Source of the DNA: Amycolatopsis marina
GTDB lineage: Bacteria; Actinomycetota; Actinomycetes; Mycobacteriales; Pseudonocardiaceae
Assembly (NCBI RefSeq): GCF_900111885.1
Contig: NZ_FOKG01000002.1
Coordinates: 392,122-433,503, forward strand
Length of the DNA stretch: 41,382 nucleotides
Direction of reading: 5' to 3'
The stretch's first letter is position 1; every line of letters begins with the position of its first letter. A program made the translations under genes and the position numbers. Positions 8,219 to 16,239 of the stretch are shown here, in pieces. The notes under the pieces are model-generated. The model saw only the letters and a list, made by a program, of their open reading frames with translations, did not search any database and was not told the origin of the DNA.

Positions 8219-8484
8219 CGCAGCTCCTCCCTCCGGGTCGGTTCCCCCGCGTCCACGATCCGCACGTCGTTGTGCACGCGCATCCGTGGCGCGAGTTCAC
8301 CGAGCACCTGGTCGAGTTCGGACTTGCGCACCTCGGTCGCGACCTCGCCGCTGAGGTGGATGTGGCTGCCGCGCATGTTGACCCGCACACCGAGTTCGGC
8401 CGTCCGCTCGTCCTCGGCCAGCGCCCTGCGCACGTGGGCCACCCAGTACTGAGGTGCTTCGTCCGCGTCATCCGTGGCGTCCAC
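8215..8484 (-). CDS. Small BON-domain protein
   Basis: An 89-residue acidic protein built almost entirely of one BON-like domain (about 15-80), with VNMRGSHIHLSGEVATE and VHNDVRIVD as the characteristic beta strands. BON domains usually bind lipids or surfaces in the periplasm or cell wall, but this one has no export signal. The GTG start at 8484 has a GGGAGGA site at good spacing, and the gene begins two bases after the nucleotidyltransferase stop. The end overlaps the phosphoesterase start. The function is unknown. Confidence 0.8.
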   Translation of the reverse strand: MDATDDADEAPQYWVAHVRRALAEDERTAELGVRVNMRGSHIHLSGEVATEVRKSELDQVLGELAPRMRVHNDVRIVDAGEPTRREELR

Positions 8485-8486
8485 GG

Positions 8487-9089
8487 CTAGTCCTCCCTTC
8501 GGCGTTGCGACTGGGGTCGCGACTCGGCGATGCCCAGCTCCCGCACCAGGTTCAGAAATGCCCGTGCATACGGCGATTCCCTCGTCTGTTCCGCGACCTC
8601 GGCCCAGTCGATCTGCTCACGGAGTTCCCTGGCGATCGGCAGCAACGGCGTGAAGTCGCAGCGGTGCGGGCCGAGCACCAGCACCTTGTCCACCATCAGG
8701 TCGGTGCCGGTGACGACCGGCGCCTCCGCGGGCCCGACGCGCAGTGTCTCGGCGCGGTCGAGCAGCTCGTCGGTGACCGGGCGTCCGTTCGGGTTGAAAA
8801 TCAGGTCGACCAGCAGTTCCCCGTCGAACACCTTGGTCAGCCAGTCCTCCGGCGGGTCGACCGGCATCATGCCTGCTTCGACGAGCGCGGTACGCGCAGC
8901 CGCGACGTCGCCCTCTTTGAGAAAAACGTCGACATCGTGTTCCGACGGCGGCCCACCCCGTGCGTAGGCAGCACACCCTCCCGCCACGGCGAAGCGAATG
9001 CCGTTGTGGCGCAATGTGTTCACTACCCGGGTGATCGTCTGCAGGAGGTCCTTCTCCCGCACCGCTCCGGTGCTGCTCGTGGTCGTCAC
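8487..9089 (-). CDS. Nucleotidyltransferase-fold protein
   Basis: About 200 residues with a minimal nucleotidyltransferase core. FAVAGGCAAYARGG supplies the GG motif, EHDVDVFLK the paired aspartates, and LLVDLIFNP a third acidic position. This resembles the AbiEii/MNT-type transferases that sometimes act as toxins or as tRNA/protein nucleotidylyltransferases. The start is uncertain: GTG at 9089 is used here, GTG at 9062 is an alternative, and neither has a strong ribosome-binding site. It heads the tightly packed three-gene operon with the BON protein and phosphoesterase, so an NMP transferase/phosphoesterase antagonism is conceivable but unproven. Confidence 0.78.
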   Translation of the reverse strand: MTTTSSTGAVREKDLLQTITRVVNTLRHNGIRFAVAGGCAAYARGGPPSEHDVDVFLKEGDVAAARTALVEAGMMPVDPPEDWLTKVFDGELLVDLIFNPNGRPVTDELLDRAETLRVGPAEAPVVTGTDLMVDKVLVLGPHRCDFTPLLPIARELREQIDWAEVAEQTRESPYARAFLNLVRELGIAESRPQSQRRRED

Positions 9090-9240
9090 AGAACGGCGGG
9101 TACCCGAGCACTGCCGGGACAAACTCGTTCGTGTAGGCACCAGGGCCGCGGGTAACCGCGAATTATGAGCGACCGGCACCGGGAAAAATCGGGTACGACA
9201 CCGAGCGATGTGCAGCCCGCCGGCGAGTGAGGCAGGAAAT

Positions 9241-10065
9241 ATGAGCGAGACAGCACCGCTGCCCGGGGAGACCGACCGTCCGCGAACCGCCATCGTCACC
9301 GGGTCGGACTCCGGGATCGGCAGAGCCGTCGCCGTCGCACTCGCCGGCGGCGGACTGAACGTCGGCATCACCTACCACCGCGACGAGGAGGGCGCCCACC
9401 AGACCGCGCGGGAAGCGGCCGAGCAGGGCGTGCGTGCCCCCGTGCGCAGGCTCGACCTGACCGACCTACCGACCTCGACCGTGGCGATCGACGAACTCGC
9501 CGCCGAACTCGGCGGGGTCGACGTCCTGGTGAACTGCGCGGGGACCGGCAGTTCGCAACGGGCGCTGGAGATGGATTTCGACACTTGGCGGGAAGTGCTC
9601 TCGGTCGATCTCGACGGCGCGTTCCTTTGTGCGCAGCGAGCCGCGAGACGGATGGCCGACGCGGGCAGAGGCGGCCGGATCATCACGATCACCAGCGTGC
9701 ACGAGCACGCGCCAAGAGTGGGTGCCGCTCCGTACTGTGCGGCCAAGGCTGGCGCGGGAGCGCTGACCAAGGTGCTCGCGCTCGAGCTCGCCGAGCACGG
9801 AATCACGGTCAACTCGGTGGCTCCCGGCGAGATCTCCACGCCCATGACCGGACAGCCGGACGTCGATCCACGGACCGAGAAGCGCCCTGGAATCCCGTTG
9901 GGCAGGCCGGGACACGCGCACGAGGTCGCTTCGGCGGTGGCCTTTCTCGCCACCCCGGCAGCCGGTTACATCACCGGCGCCTCACTGGTGGTCGACGGCG
10001 GCATGCTGCTCATGGGACCACAGGCCAGCTCAGCACTGGACACGCACGCCTGGCGCACGCCGTAG
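9241..10065 (+). CDS. SDR-family oxidoreductase
   Basis: A 274-residue short-chain dehydrogenase/reductase. The nucleotide-binding motif is TGSDSGIG at 20-27 and the structural NCAG motif is at 98-101. The catalytic triad residues are S152, Y165 and K169 (YCAAK), and VAPGEISTPM follows. The C-terminal YITGASLVVDGGMLLM is typical of classical SDRs that reduce or oxidise small carbonyls or alcohols. The ATG at 9241 lies after GAGGCAGGAAAT; an in-frame ATG at 9208 is less likely. The substrate is unknown. Confidence 0.93.
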   Translation: MSETAPLPGETDRPRTAIVTGSDSGIGRAVAVALAGGGLNVGITYHRDEEGAHQTAREAAEQGVRAPVRRLDLTDLPTSTVAIDELAAELGGVDVLVNCAGTGSSQRALEMDFDTWREVLSVDLDGAFLCAQRAARRMADAGRGGRIITITSVHEHAPRVGAAPYCAAKAGAGALTKVLALELAEHGITVNSVAPGEISTPMTGQPDVDPRTEKRPGIPLGRPGHAHEVASAVAFLATPAAGYITGASLVVDGGMLLMGPQASSALDTHAWRTP

Positions 10066-10085
10066 CGCACGCGCCACGGCGTCAC

Positions 10086-10766
10086 TCACTTGCCTTGCGC
10101 CGCAGCGAGGTTCGGAATGCGTTGACCGTGCGGGACGCCGGTCCGGACGAAGTCCACCCTGCGCGCCACCGACACAGCCTGGTCGGCGAAGCGCTCGTAG
10201 TACCGCGCCAGGTGCGCCACGTTCACCGCGTGCCGGACACCGTACGTCCAGTCCGGGCCGGTCACCTGCTCCATGAGCTGCTCATGCAGTTCGTCGACCT
10301 GGTCGTCGGTCTTCCGCAGCGCGGCCACACCGGGGCCGGAGCTGTCCTCGATCAGTCCGCGCAGATCCTCGGCCATCGCCCCGGCCAGTCTGCCGAGTTC
10401 GGTGTATACGGGCACCAGCGACGGTGGGACCGCGGGGCCAGGCTGCTCTCTGCGCACGAGTTCGGCGATGTGACGGGCCAGGTCGCCCATCCGCTCGATC
10501 CGATCGGCGCAGTACACCGCGGAGAGCACCATGCGCAGGTCCTTGGCCACCGGCGCCTGCAGTGCCAGCAGCTCCAACGCTGCCTGCTCGCATCGGTCCC
10601 GGGACTGGTCAAGGCGCTCATCGGCGGCCAGCACCTCAGCGGCCGCGGTCAGGTCCTCCTCCAGCAGTGCCTTGGTCGCAAGCCGCAGTTCGGTGGCGGC
10701 CATCGAGCACATGTCGGCCAGCTGAGCACCGAGGGCTCGGAGCTTCTCGTGAAACTGCTCGCGCAT
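10086..10766 (-). CDS. phoU: PhoU family phosphate signalling regulator
   Basis: A 226-residue all-helical protein with the two PhoU repeats (about 10-100 and 118-210). They include ALEEDL-type and DRIERMGDLARHIAEL segments and, in the second repeat, HLARYYERFADQAVSVARRV. PhoU restrains the PhoR/PhoP phosphate-starvation response and Pst transport. Here it stands alone, without pst genes or a two-component system, and converges on the SDR gene. Many actinomycetes carry extra phoU copies, so it may be an accessory paralogue. The ATG at 10766 is the natural family start. Confidence 0.93.
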   Translation of the reverse strand: MREQFHEKLRALGAQLADMCSMAATELRLATKALLEEDLTAAAEVLAADERLDQSRDRCEQAALELLALQAPVAKDLRMVLSAVYCADRIERMGDLARHIAELVRREQPGPAVPPSLVPVYTELGRLAGAMAEDLRGLIEDSSGPGVAALRKTDDQVDELHEQLMEQVTGPDWTYGVRHAVNVAHLARYYERFADQAVSVARRVDFVRTGVPHGQRIPNLAAAQGK

Positions 10767-10866
10767 CAGACCGTCATACCTTCCGCCCGCTGATCACACA
10801 TCTCGGGTTCACCTGCACCGGACAGGATGGCAGGCGGACCGGTCCGGGGATCGGCCGGTGACGTCG

Positions 10867-11013
10867 TCATGCTTTCCGTTCGGTGTCCTCCCGCCCCGGT
10901 CCGTCGCCATCGGCCGACGGCGCGGACGCGCCCTCGGTGGCCTCCCCGGCCGCGGCCCCGTGCTCTGCCAGTAGTTCGGTGAAGATCGGCGTGTTCTCGG
11001 TATCTGCAGTCAT
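10867..11013 (-). CDS. Small acidic protein of unknown function
   Basis: A 48-residue acidic, alanine/glutamate-rich reading frame beginning MTADTENTPIFTELLAEHG. The ATG at 11013 has a GGGAG site seven bases upstream. A longer in-frame start at 11088 lacks one. No family is recognised. Support comes from the ribosome-binding site, the high-GC third-position pattern and the snug fit between phoU and the DUF6292 gene. Confidence 0.5.
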   Translation of the reverse strand: MTADTENTPIFTELLAEHGAAAGEATEGASAPSADGDGPGREDTERKA

Positions 11014-11124
11014 CGGCACTCCCACGAGGCGGAGGTAGCGATCACCCCGGTGTCGGACTCTTCCCCCGCGCACTAACCGTTCCCACACACCACGAAACGT
11101 CAGCGCACGGACCAGCAGCGGAAT

Positions 11125-11475
11125 TCACCCGATCGGGTGAGGGGTGGCGGCGGGGGTGGACAACACCACCGAGTCCAGGAAGTCCGCTACCACGTCCGGT
11201 GCCGGTGTTATCTCACCGTCGAGATAGTGGAGTACGAGCAGGTCCTCCCCGCATCCGGTCTCCACCGCGACCGCCCACCCGTTCTCCTCGTCCCACAGCA
11301 GCGCGACATCGCGCTCGGCGTACCGCGGAATCCGGTGTTCCACTGCGATGTAGGCGTTTGCGCGTGTGTCCGGACTGCAGCAGCACGCTTCCGGCCCCAC
11401 TCCGACCGCCACGGCCACCTCCGACACGTAGTGACACAACCGGCGCCACTGCGGCGTGGAGTCGTCGATGTCCAT
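11125..11475 (-). CDS. DUF6292-family protein
   Basis: A 116-residue protein resembling the actinomycete DUF6292 family: WRRLCHYVSEVAVAVGVGPE, a cysteine-rich CCCS segment, an AYIAVEHRIPRYAERDVALLWDEE core and a GWAVAVET strand. The role of the family is unknown. The ATG at 11475 follows the STAS gene stop by three bases, so the two are co-transcribed. The end carries the 16-bp palindrome TCACCCGATCGGGTGA (11125-11140), which includes the stop codon and may form a hairpin in the transcript. Confidence 0.85.
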   Translation of the reverse strand: MDIDDSTPQWRRLCHYVSEVAVAVGVGPEACCCSPDTRANAYIAVEHRIPRYAERDVALLWDEENGWAVAVETGCGEDLLVLHYLDGEITPAPDVVADFLDSVVLSTPAATPHPIG

Positions 11476-11478
11476 CCG

Positions 11479-12024
11479 TCAGTCCCCCGCACATTCCAGC
11501 GCGGCCGCGGCGGTGGGGTAGCAGGCGAGCAACCGGTCGAGACCGGTCAACCGGAGCGGTCTGGTCACCTCTCTGGTCACCGCCACCAACCGCAGGTCCG
11601 TGTCGGCCACGGCCGCTCGGTGGCGGGCACTGTGCAGGAGCCCAAGACCCGCGACACCGAGAAAGGTCAAGTGGGACAGATCGAGGACCACCCTGCCAAC
11701 GGTCGAGCGGATGCGGGTCTCGAGGATGTCCTGCACCCGGCCCACCGTGCTCAGGTCGAGTTCTCCGGCCAAGGCGATGAGCACAACGTCGCGACTCGGA
11801 TAGGTGACACTGACCCGCAGTCCGGCGGCGCTGCCTCCCCGGACAGGCCGTCCCCGAACCGACGCTCCCGGCACAGTTCGCCGGGAGCCCCGCTGACTCG
11901 GCGTCGTCGGGGAAGCCGGTACGTGCGGAGCCAGCACGACTTCCGGAGTCCCGGCGTCACGATGGCCGAGGGGAGACAACGCGGAGTCAGCGTTCTCGGT
12001 GTGATGTTCCACTGGCGTGGCCAT
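11479..12024 (-). CDS. STAS-domain protein (anti-anti-sigma-like)
   Basis: A 181-residue protein with a disordered, proline/alanine-rich N-terminal half and a C-terminal STAS domain (about 70-175) of the SpoIIAA type. In classical antagonists the helix begins DSSG, with the second serine phosphorylated by the anti-sigma kinase. Here that position reads LDLSHLTFLGVAGLGLL, so Asp-Ser-Ser is replaced by Gly-Val-Ala and there is no phospho-acceptor. The protein could be a constitutive antagonist or a non-canonical binding partner. ATG 12024 is chosen because GGAG lies eight bases upstream; longer in-frame starts lack one. It is co-transcribed with the DUF6292 gene. Confidence 0.87.
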   Translation of the reverse strand: MATPVEHHTENADSALSPLGHRDAGTPEVVLAPHVPASPTTPSQRGSRRTVPGASVRGRPVRGGSAAGLRVSVTYPSRDVVLIALAGELDLSTVGRVQDILETRIRSTVGRVVLDLSHLTFLGVAGLGLLHSARHRAAVADTDLRLVAVTREVTRPLRLTGLDRLLACYPTAAAALECAGD

Positions 12025-12244
12025 AGCGTGCTCCGTAGTAGTGGGCGCGGTGCACATAGGAGCCGTCACCAGATGCCGCGACGGGAGGGACCAGAACGGC
12101 GAAGGCCGGCCAGTTCACCATCTGCGATGACACCGGAGGCGGACCAACGCCACCACGTCGGTGGGCGCGTAATCCACAGAGGCTGGTGACTCAACCGCCA
12201 TTCAGCGTAACGGCCATCACAGCGTGATCGCAATCCTCAAGCGC

Positions 12245-12559
12245 TCACCTGGTGGTGAGTGGGGCACGGTGCACAGCGGACGCCAGCAGCGCATGTGCCT
12301 GGCAGGGATCGAGGCAGGGCACGCCGAGGGCGCGCGCCTGCCGCAGAACGTCTGCTTCCAGCGGCAGGCCGGCGCCGTCGAGTACGTCCTCGTCCGCGAC
12401 CACGCACAACAGATCCGGATCTGGTTCCTCCACGGGGATCACCCCTGCCTTGCGAGCAAGCGTGAACGCCTCCATGAGAGCGTCCGACTCGCCGATGAAG
12501 ATCATCGTGCGCCTGCCGTCCAACCCTTGGCCACGGCCTCCGGCCTTCGTCGTTCGCAT
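12245..12559 (-). CDS. Uncharacterised small protein, BRCT-like fold possible
   Basis: A 104-residue protein starting at ATG 12559 after a GGGGAGAGGAC site. The core has a MIFIGESDALMEAFTLARKAG start, a DPDLLCVVADED strand and a QARALGVPCLDP segment. This order resembles the fold of BRCT domains of DNA ligase type (glycine-rich strand, TDLLVVAD strand, KARALGIPI helix-strand), but the match is by eye only. It lies 104 bases downstream of the LuxR-type regulator and may share its transcript. The function is unknown. Confidence 0.65.
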   Translation of the reverse strand: MRTTKAGGRGQGLDGRRTMIFIGESDALMEAFTLARKAGVIPVEEPDPDLLCVVADEDVLDGAGLPLEADVLRQARALGVPCLDPCQAHALLASAVHRAPLTTR

Positions 12560-12663
12560 CGTCCTCTCCCCTTCCACGTCGCCTCTTCTGGGCGAGTTGA
12601 CCAAATCAACAACGTGGAAACACAGAGCGGACGTCCGGATCCGCCGGATCTGTCGTGCGGTCC

Positions 12664-13401
12664 TCAGATGGGCATGCCGTGGGCCGTCGCGCTCGCCGCG
12701 GCCACCGAGTTCTCCGTGCGCGGCCGCGGCGTGCGCACCGCACGCACCGGGGCTGTCAGTCCGGCCTGGTAGGCGATGGCTGCGGCCTCTGTCCGGTTGG
12801 CCACGTCCAGCTTGCGCAGGATGCGCAACACGTGCGAGCCAACCGTGGAATGCGTGATGTGCAATTCCTTCGCGATGGCCGAGTTGGACAGACCACGTGC
12901 CATGCAGGTCAGCACGTCACGCTCGCGATCGGTCAGCTTGTCGATCCCGCGGCAGGTCAGGGGGGTCATCATCTCCGCGAGCCGCTTCCGGTACTTGGTG
13001 AGAATCGCTGAGGAGACGAATAGCCTGCGGTCGAGTGCCGAATGAATGGCTGCCGCGAGATTCCAGGGCGAGTCGTGGGCGAGCACCACGGCCGAGCTTC
13101 CCGCATACAGCACCCTGCCGATCTCCTCCTCAACCGGCCCGCACACGACCACTACCGGTTTCAGCCCACCAAAATCCGCGTTGGGTTGCGCTTCGGAAGA
13201 ATTTAGAAAAACTCGGGAACTGACAATCCACACGTCGACGGCGTCCCCGGCAGGCGAGGCGTTACGAACAGTGCCCGTTCGTGAGACGGTTCGCGTGAGA
13301 GTAATGTTGAACCGTTTCAGATCCAACGCCTGCAACCAGGAGAAGCAGGTACTTCCGCCCTGGTCGGACTGTTCACTCTCCACCAGGCCCACGGCAACCA
13401 T
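12664..13401 (-). CDS. LuxR-family regulator with degenerate receiver domain
   Basis: A 245-residue protein with a C-terminal LuxR/GerE helix-turn-helix: LTDRERDVLTCMARGLSNSA, then IAKELHITHSTVGSHVLRIL. The N-terminal half has the length and strand pattern of a receiver domain but lacks its chemistry. The phospho-acceptor aspartate position reads VDVWIVSSRV, and the conserved lysine region reads SAVVLAHDSP. It is therefore probably not controlled by phosphorylation; no kinase gene is adjacent. ATG 13401 has GGGAG nine bases upstream. The gene is locally richer in A/T than its neighbours and has a perfect Crp-type site about 180 bases upstream. Confidence 0.88.
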   Translation of the reverse strand: MVAVGLVESEQSDQGGSTCFSWLQALDLKRFNITLTRTVSRTGTVRNASPAGDAVDVWIVSSRVFLNSSEAQPNADFGGLKPVVVVCGPVEEEIGRVLYAGSSAVVLAHDSPWNLAAAIHSALDRRLFVSSAILTKYRKRLAEMMTPLTCRGIDKLTDRERDVLTCMARGLSNSAIAKELHITHSTVGSHVLRILRKLDVANRTEAAAIAYQAGLTAPVRAVRTPRPRTENSVAAASATAHGMPI

Positions 13402-13581
13402 GTACGAGACTCCCAGCTGTCGTTCGTTGTGGTTCACAGCGTCACGGACACGTCGAACACCCCCGTATTCGAGCCCCAGAAACCCGCCGTATCCGCTGAC
13501 GTTTTCCCGCAGCCTGCATTCTGTGAGAAATTAACGTCGACGCGCTCAGGCTAGCGATGCCCACCCCCCGCTGCGATAAGG

Positions 13582-13597
13582 TGTGATACAGGTCACA
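13582..13597. promoter_or_regulatory. Perfect Crp/GlxR-type binding site
   Basis: TGTGATACAGGTCACA matches the Crp-family consensus TGTGA-N6-TCACA in all ten fixed positions. Actinobacterial Crp/GlxR proteins use this consensus. It lies about 180 bases upstream of the LuxR-type regulator start, so cAMP-responsive control of that gene is the simplest reading. Confidence 0.65.
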
Positions 13598-13711
13598 GAC
13601 ACTCGCGCGGTCGAACCCGAAGAAACTTCGGCATTTTCGGTTGATGGTTGAACCACTTCCCTTTCCGTCCGAACTCGGCCTGCCCGCCAAGGCCAATACA
13701 CACTCAAAATA

Positions 13712-13743
13712 GCGCGCGACTCCGGTCCGACGGAGTCGCGCGC
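13712..13743 (-). terminator. Intrinsic terminator of the WhiB-like gene
   Basis: GCGCGCGACTCCG (13712-13724) pairs with CGGAGTCGCGCGC (13731-13743) around a 6-base loop. On the minus strand the stem is followed by TATTTTGAG, a short U-rich tail. This fits an intrinsic terminator about 115 bases past the WhiB-like stop. Confidence 0.75.
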
Positions 13744-13859
13744 GCTCGCGTTCCCTCAACTTGTGAAAATGTTCCAGAGACGCTCCCCGGAGCCACAACC
13801 ATAAGAATCCACAAAGGACGCTTCGGCAAGGCGGGCGGGTCACCCCGGTAGCGGGAGTG

Positions 13860-14117
13860 TCAGGCCGCCTGTGGACGGCTGCGCTGCCTGCGGAACAACT
13901 CCCGGCGTTCGCGCTCGGTGGTACCACCGAAAACACCGTGGTCGAGCCCGTTGTCCAAGGCGTAACCAAGGCATTCCGCGCGGACAGGGCAGCGGGCGCA
14001 CACGGCCCTCGCCTGTTCGGCCTGCCGGGCGCCCGGTCCCATGTCGGACACGGGGAAGAACAGTTCAGGGTCCTCATCCCGGCAGGCGGCACGACTCTGC
14101 CAATCGGTCGTCTCCAT
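13860..14117 (-). CDS. WhiB-family iron-sulfur transcriptional regulator
   Basis: An 85-residue WhiB-like protein. The four cluster cysteines are C12, C40, C43 and C49 (C-X27-C-X2-C-X5-C), which hold a 4Fe-4S cluster in this family. The turn motif is GVFGG at 61-65, with phenylalanine where most members have tryptophan. A basic C-terminus (RERRELFRRQRSRP) follows and probably touches DNA. WhiB proteins bind the main sigma factor and tune transcription in response to redox state. ATG 14117 has GGAGG at good spacing; the longer open frame upstream is not coding-like. Confidence 0.95.
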   Translation of the reverse strand: METTDWQSRAACRDEDPELFFPVSDMGPGARQAEQARAVCARCPVRAECLGYALDNGLDHGVFGGTTERERRELFRRQRSRPQAA

Positions 14118-14203
14118 TGCGTGCCACCTCCTTTCACGGTTTTCTGATGCGCACGGCACCGCGCCCTGCACAGCGGGGCTCGCCGGTGCGATTGGTCTGG
14201 GCG

Positions 14204-14228
14204 GCCGACAGGGGACGGCCCTGTCGGC
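14204..14228 (-). terminator. Candidate terminator of the transketolase gene
   Basis: GCCGACAGGG (14204-14213) pairs with CCCTGTCGGC (14219-14228) around a 5-base loop. It lies about 155 bases past the transketolase stop and upstream of the WhiB-like gene. There is no U tract. Confidence 0.5.
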
Positions 14229-14382
14229 GCGACATGACGGCTCCCGCCGCATCTCCTCATCCGGGCCGCGGCCATGGCGTGGCGGCGGTACCACCGGATC
14301 CAGGGAGCACAACCGCACACGTCCCCCGGTTATTCCGCCACGGCCCGGCCCCGGCGCTGTGTGCCGCAGATCCGACTCACCG

Positions 14383-16239
14383 TCAGCCGGCAGCCACCGC
14401 CACTCTGCGGGCGAGCAGCTCGCGTGCCGCGTCGGTGATTCCAGCCGCATCGATACCCGCCGCATGCAGCAACTCGTCCGGCTTTCCGGAAACCGGCATC
14501 TCCCGAACTCCCAGCTTGCGCACGACGGGCCGGTTCGGTTGTTCCGCGAGTGCACTGAGCACGGCATCGCCGAGCCCGCCTTCCGGCCAATGGTCCTCGA
14601 CGGTGATCATCGCCTGAGTGTGGTTCGCGGCACTGATCAGTGTCTCCGCGTCTATCGGCTTGATCGAGTAGCAGTCGACCACCCTGGCGTTGATCCCGTC
14701 CCCTGCCAGAGTTTCCGCTGCGGCGAGTGCCTCGCCGACCGTGACTCCGCAGGCCACGATGGTCAGGTCGTCGTTGTCGGACGAGCGCGGCACCCTGCTG
14801 CCACCGATGTGCACGTCCTCGTCCGGACCGGTCCGGACCTCGGTTGCGCCGCGCAGGGTTCGCAGGTACGAGATCCCGGAACGATCGGCCATCTGCGTTA
14901 CCAACTGGGCGGTCTGGTTGGCGTCCGACGGGTGCAGCACCACACTTCCGTGGACCGCGCGCAATGCCGCGATGTCCTCGAGTGCCATCTGGGACGGGCC
15001 GTCCTCGCCGATCGCCACGCCGGCATGGGAGCCGCACAGGCGCAGATCCGCCCGCGAAACGGCCGCCATGCGAACGAAGTCGTACGCCCTGGTGAGGAAC
15101 GCACCGAAGGTCGAGACGAACGGCACCCAACCACGGGCCTGCATCCCGACGGCGGCCGCGACCATCTGCTGCTCGGCGATGAACATCTCGAAGTACCGCT
15201 GCGGATGCGCATCGGCGAACAGTCCGGAATTCGTGGAGTTGGAGACCTCCCCGTCGAGTGCGACGACGTCACCCCGGTTGTCCCCGAGCGCTGTCAGTGC
15301 CTCCCCGTACGCCTTCCGGGTCGCGACCTGCTCGCCCAGCTGCCAGGTCGGCAGGTCGCCGCCCGCGGTGCTGAACCGATGTGGCTCGGCTGACCTGTCC
15401 GGTGCCATGACGTCCACACGCAGGTTCCGCTCACCCCCGAGCTCGGCGATCGCGGTCTCCGGGTCCTCCAGCGGTTTGCCGTGCTTACCCGGCTTGTCCT
15501 CGACCGCGTCCACCCCCCTGCCCTTCAGTGTGCGGGCGAGCAGCACGGTCGGCCTGCCCGTGTTGGCCCGTGCCTCCGCGAACGCCGACTCGATCGCGTC
15601 GAGGTCGTGCCCGTCCACGACGATCGCGTGCCAGCCGAAGGCCCGTGCCCGCTCCGCGTAGCCGTCGAGGTCCCAGCCGAGCATCGTCTCGCGCGTCTGC
15701 CCGAGCCGGTTGACGTCGACGATCGCGGTCAGGTTGTCCAGCCCGGCCCAGCCCGCGTGCTGGAAGGCTTCCCAGATCGAGCCCTCGGCCATTTCCGAGT
15801 CCCCGCACAACGCCCAGACGCGGTAGGACAGCCGATCGAGCCGCTGCCCTGCCAGCGCAAGGCCGACGGCGACGGGGAGACCCTGCCCCAGCGAACCCGT
15901 CGCCACGTCGGTCGGTGGAATCCGCGGGGTCGGATGACCCTCGAGCCTGCTGCCGAGCTTGCGAAAGCTCAGCAACTCCTCGTCGGTGATCGCCCCGGCG
16001 GCCTTGAGCATCGCGTAGTACAGCGGCGAGGCGTGCCCCTTGGAGAAGACCAGGTGGTCATTGTGCGGATCGTCCGGCTCCGCGTAGTCCAGGCGGAGAT
16101 GGCCGTCCAGCAGCACGGCCATCAGGTCTGCCGCGGACATCGAGGACGTCGGGTGACCCGAACCGCCCTCGGTACTCGACCGTACCGAGTCCACGCGCAG
16201 CTGCTGGGCCAGTTCATGGCGAAATTGGGTGTCTGACAT
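14383..16239 (-). CDS. tkt: Transketolase (single-chain)
   Basis: A 618-residue thiamine-diphosphate transketolase. The N-terminal domain has GGSGHPTSSMSAADLMAVLL, the substrate-binding SKGHASPLYYAML, and a thiamine motif CGDSEMAEGSIWEAF. The central domain carries the catalytic glutamate in FIAEQQMVAAAVG and FVSTFGAFLTRAYD. A C-terminal transketolase domain (about 480-610) ends the protein. At about 620 residues it is shorter than the usual 660-700 and resembles the TKTL/animal-like short form. It moves two-carbon units between sugar phosphates in the pentose-phosphate pathway. ATG 16239 has AGGAG seven bases upstream. No other pentose-phosphate genes are adjacent, so it is likely a second copy with a specialised role. 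Confidence 0.93.
   Translation of the reverse strand: MSDTQFRHELAQQLRVDSVRSSTEGGSGHPTSSMSAADLMAVLLDGHLRLDYAEPDDPHNDHLVFSKGHASPLYYAMLKAAGAITDEELLSFRKLGSRLEGHPTPRIPPTDVATGSLGQGLPVAVGLALAGQRLDRLSYRVWALCGDSEMAEGSIWEAFQHAGWAGLDNLTAIVDVNRLGQTRETMLGWDLDGYAERARAFGWHAIVVDGHDLDAIESAFAEARANTGRPTVLLARTLKGRGVDAVEDKPGKHGKPLEDPETAIAELGGERNLRVDVMAPDRSAEPHRFSTAGGDLPTWQLGEQVATRKAYGEALTALGDNRGDVVALDGEVSNSTNSGLFADAHPQRYFEMFIAEQQMVAAAVGMQARGWVPFVSTFGAFLTRAYDFVRMAAVSRADLRLCGSHAGVAIGEDGPSQMALEDIAALRAVHGSVVLHPSDANQTAQLVTQMADRSGISYLRTLRGATEVRTGPDEDVHIGGSRVPRSSDNDDLTIVACGVTVGEALAAAETLAGDGINARVVDCYSIKPIDAETLISAANHTQAMITVEDHWPEGGLGDAVLSALAEQPNRPVVRKLGVREMPVSGKPDELLHAAGIDAAGITDAARELLARRVAVAAG

Larger units (their letters stand above)
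13402..13859. other. 458-base gene-free region with regulatory elements
   Basis: No convincing gene lies between the LuxR-type regulator and the WhiB-like gene. The region is less GC-rich than its surroundings. It holds a Crp-type palindrome (13582-13597), a small CCGAAG-AAA-CTTCGG hairpin followed by CATTTTC (13617-13631), and the WhiB-side terminator hairpin (13712-13743). Confidence 0.7.

Noticed and set aside
10807..10813. Single GTTCACC near phoU as a PHO box
   Set aside because: No second unit at 11-base spacing follows or precedes it, so it is one half-site only.
14118..14567. N-terminal extension of the WhiB-like gene
   Set aside because: The extension is arginine/proline-rich, non-conserved and overlaps the transketolase end; a strong ribosome-binding site precedes ATG 14117.
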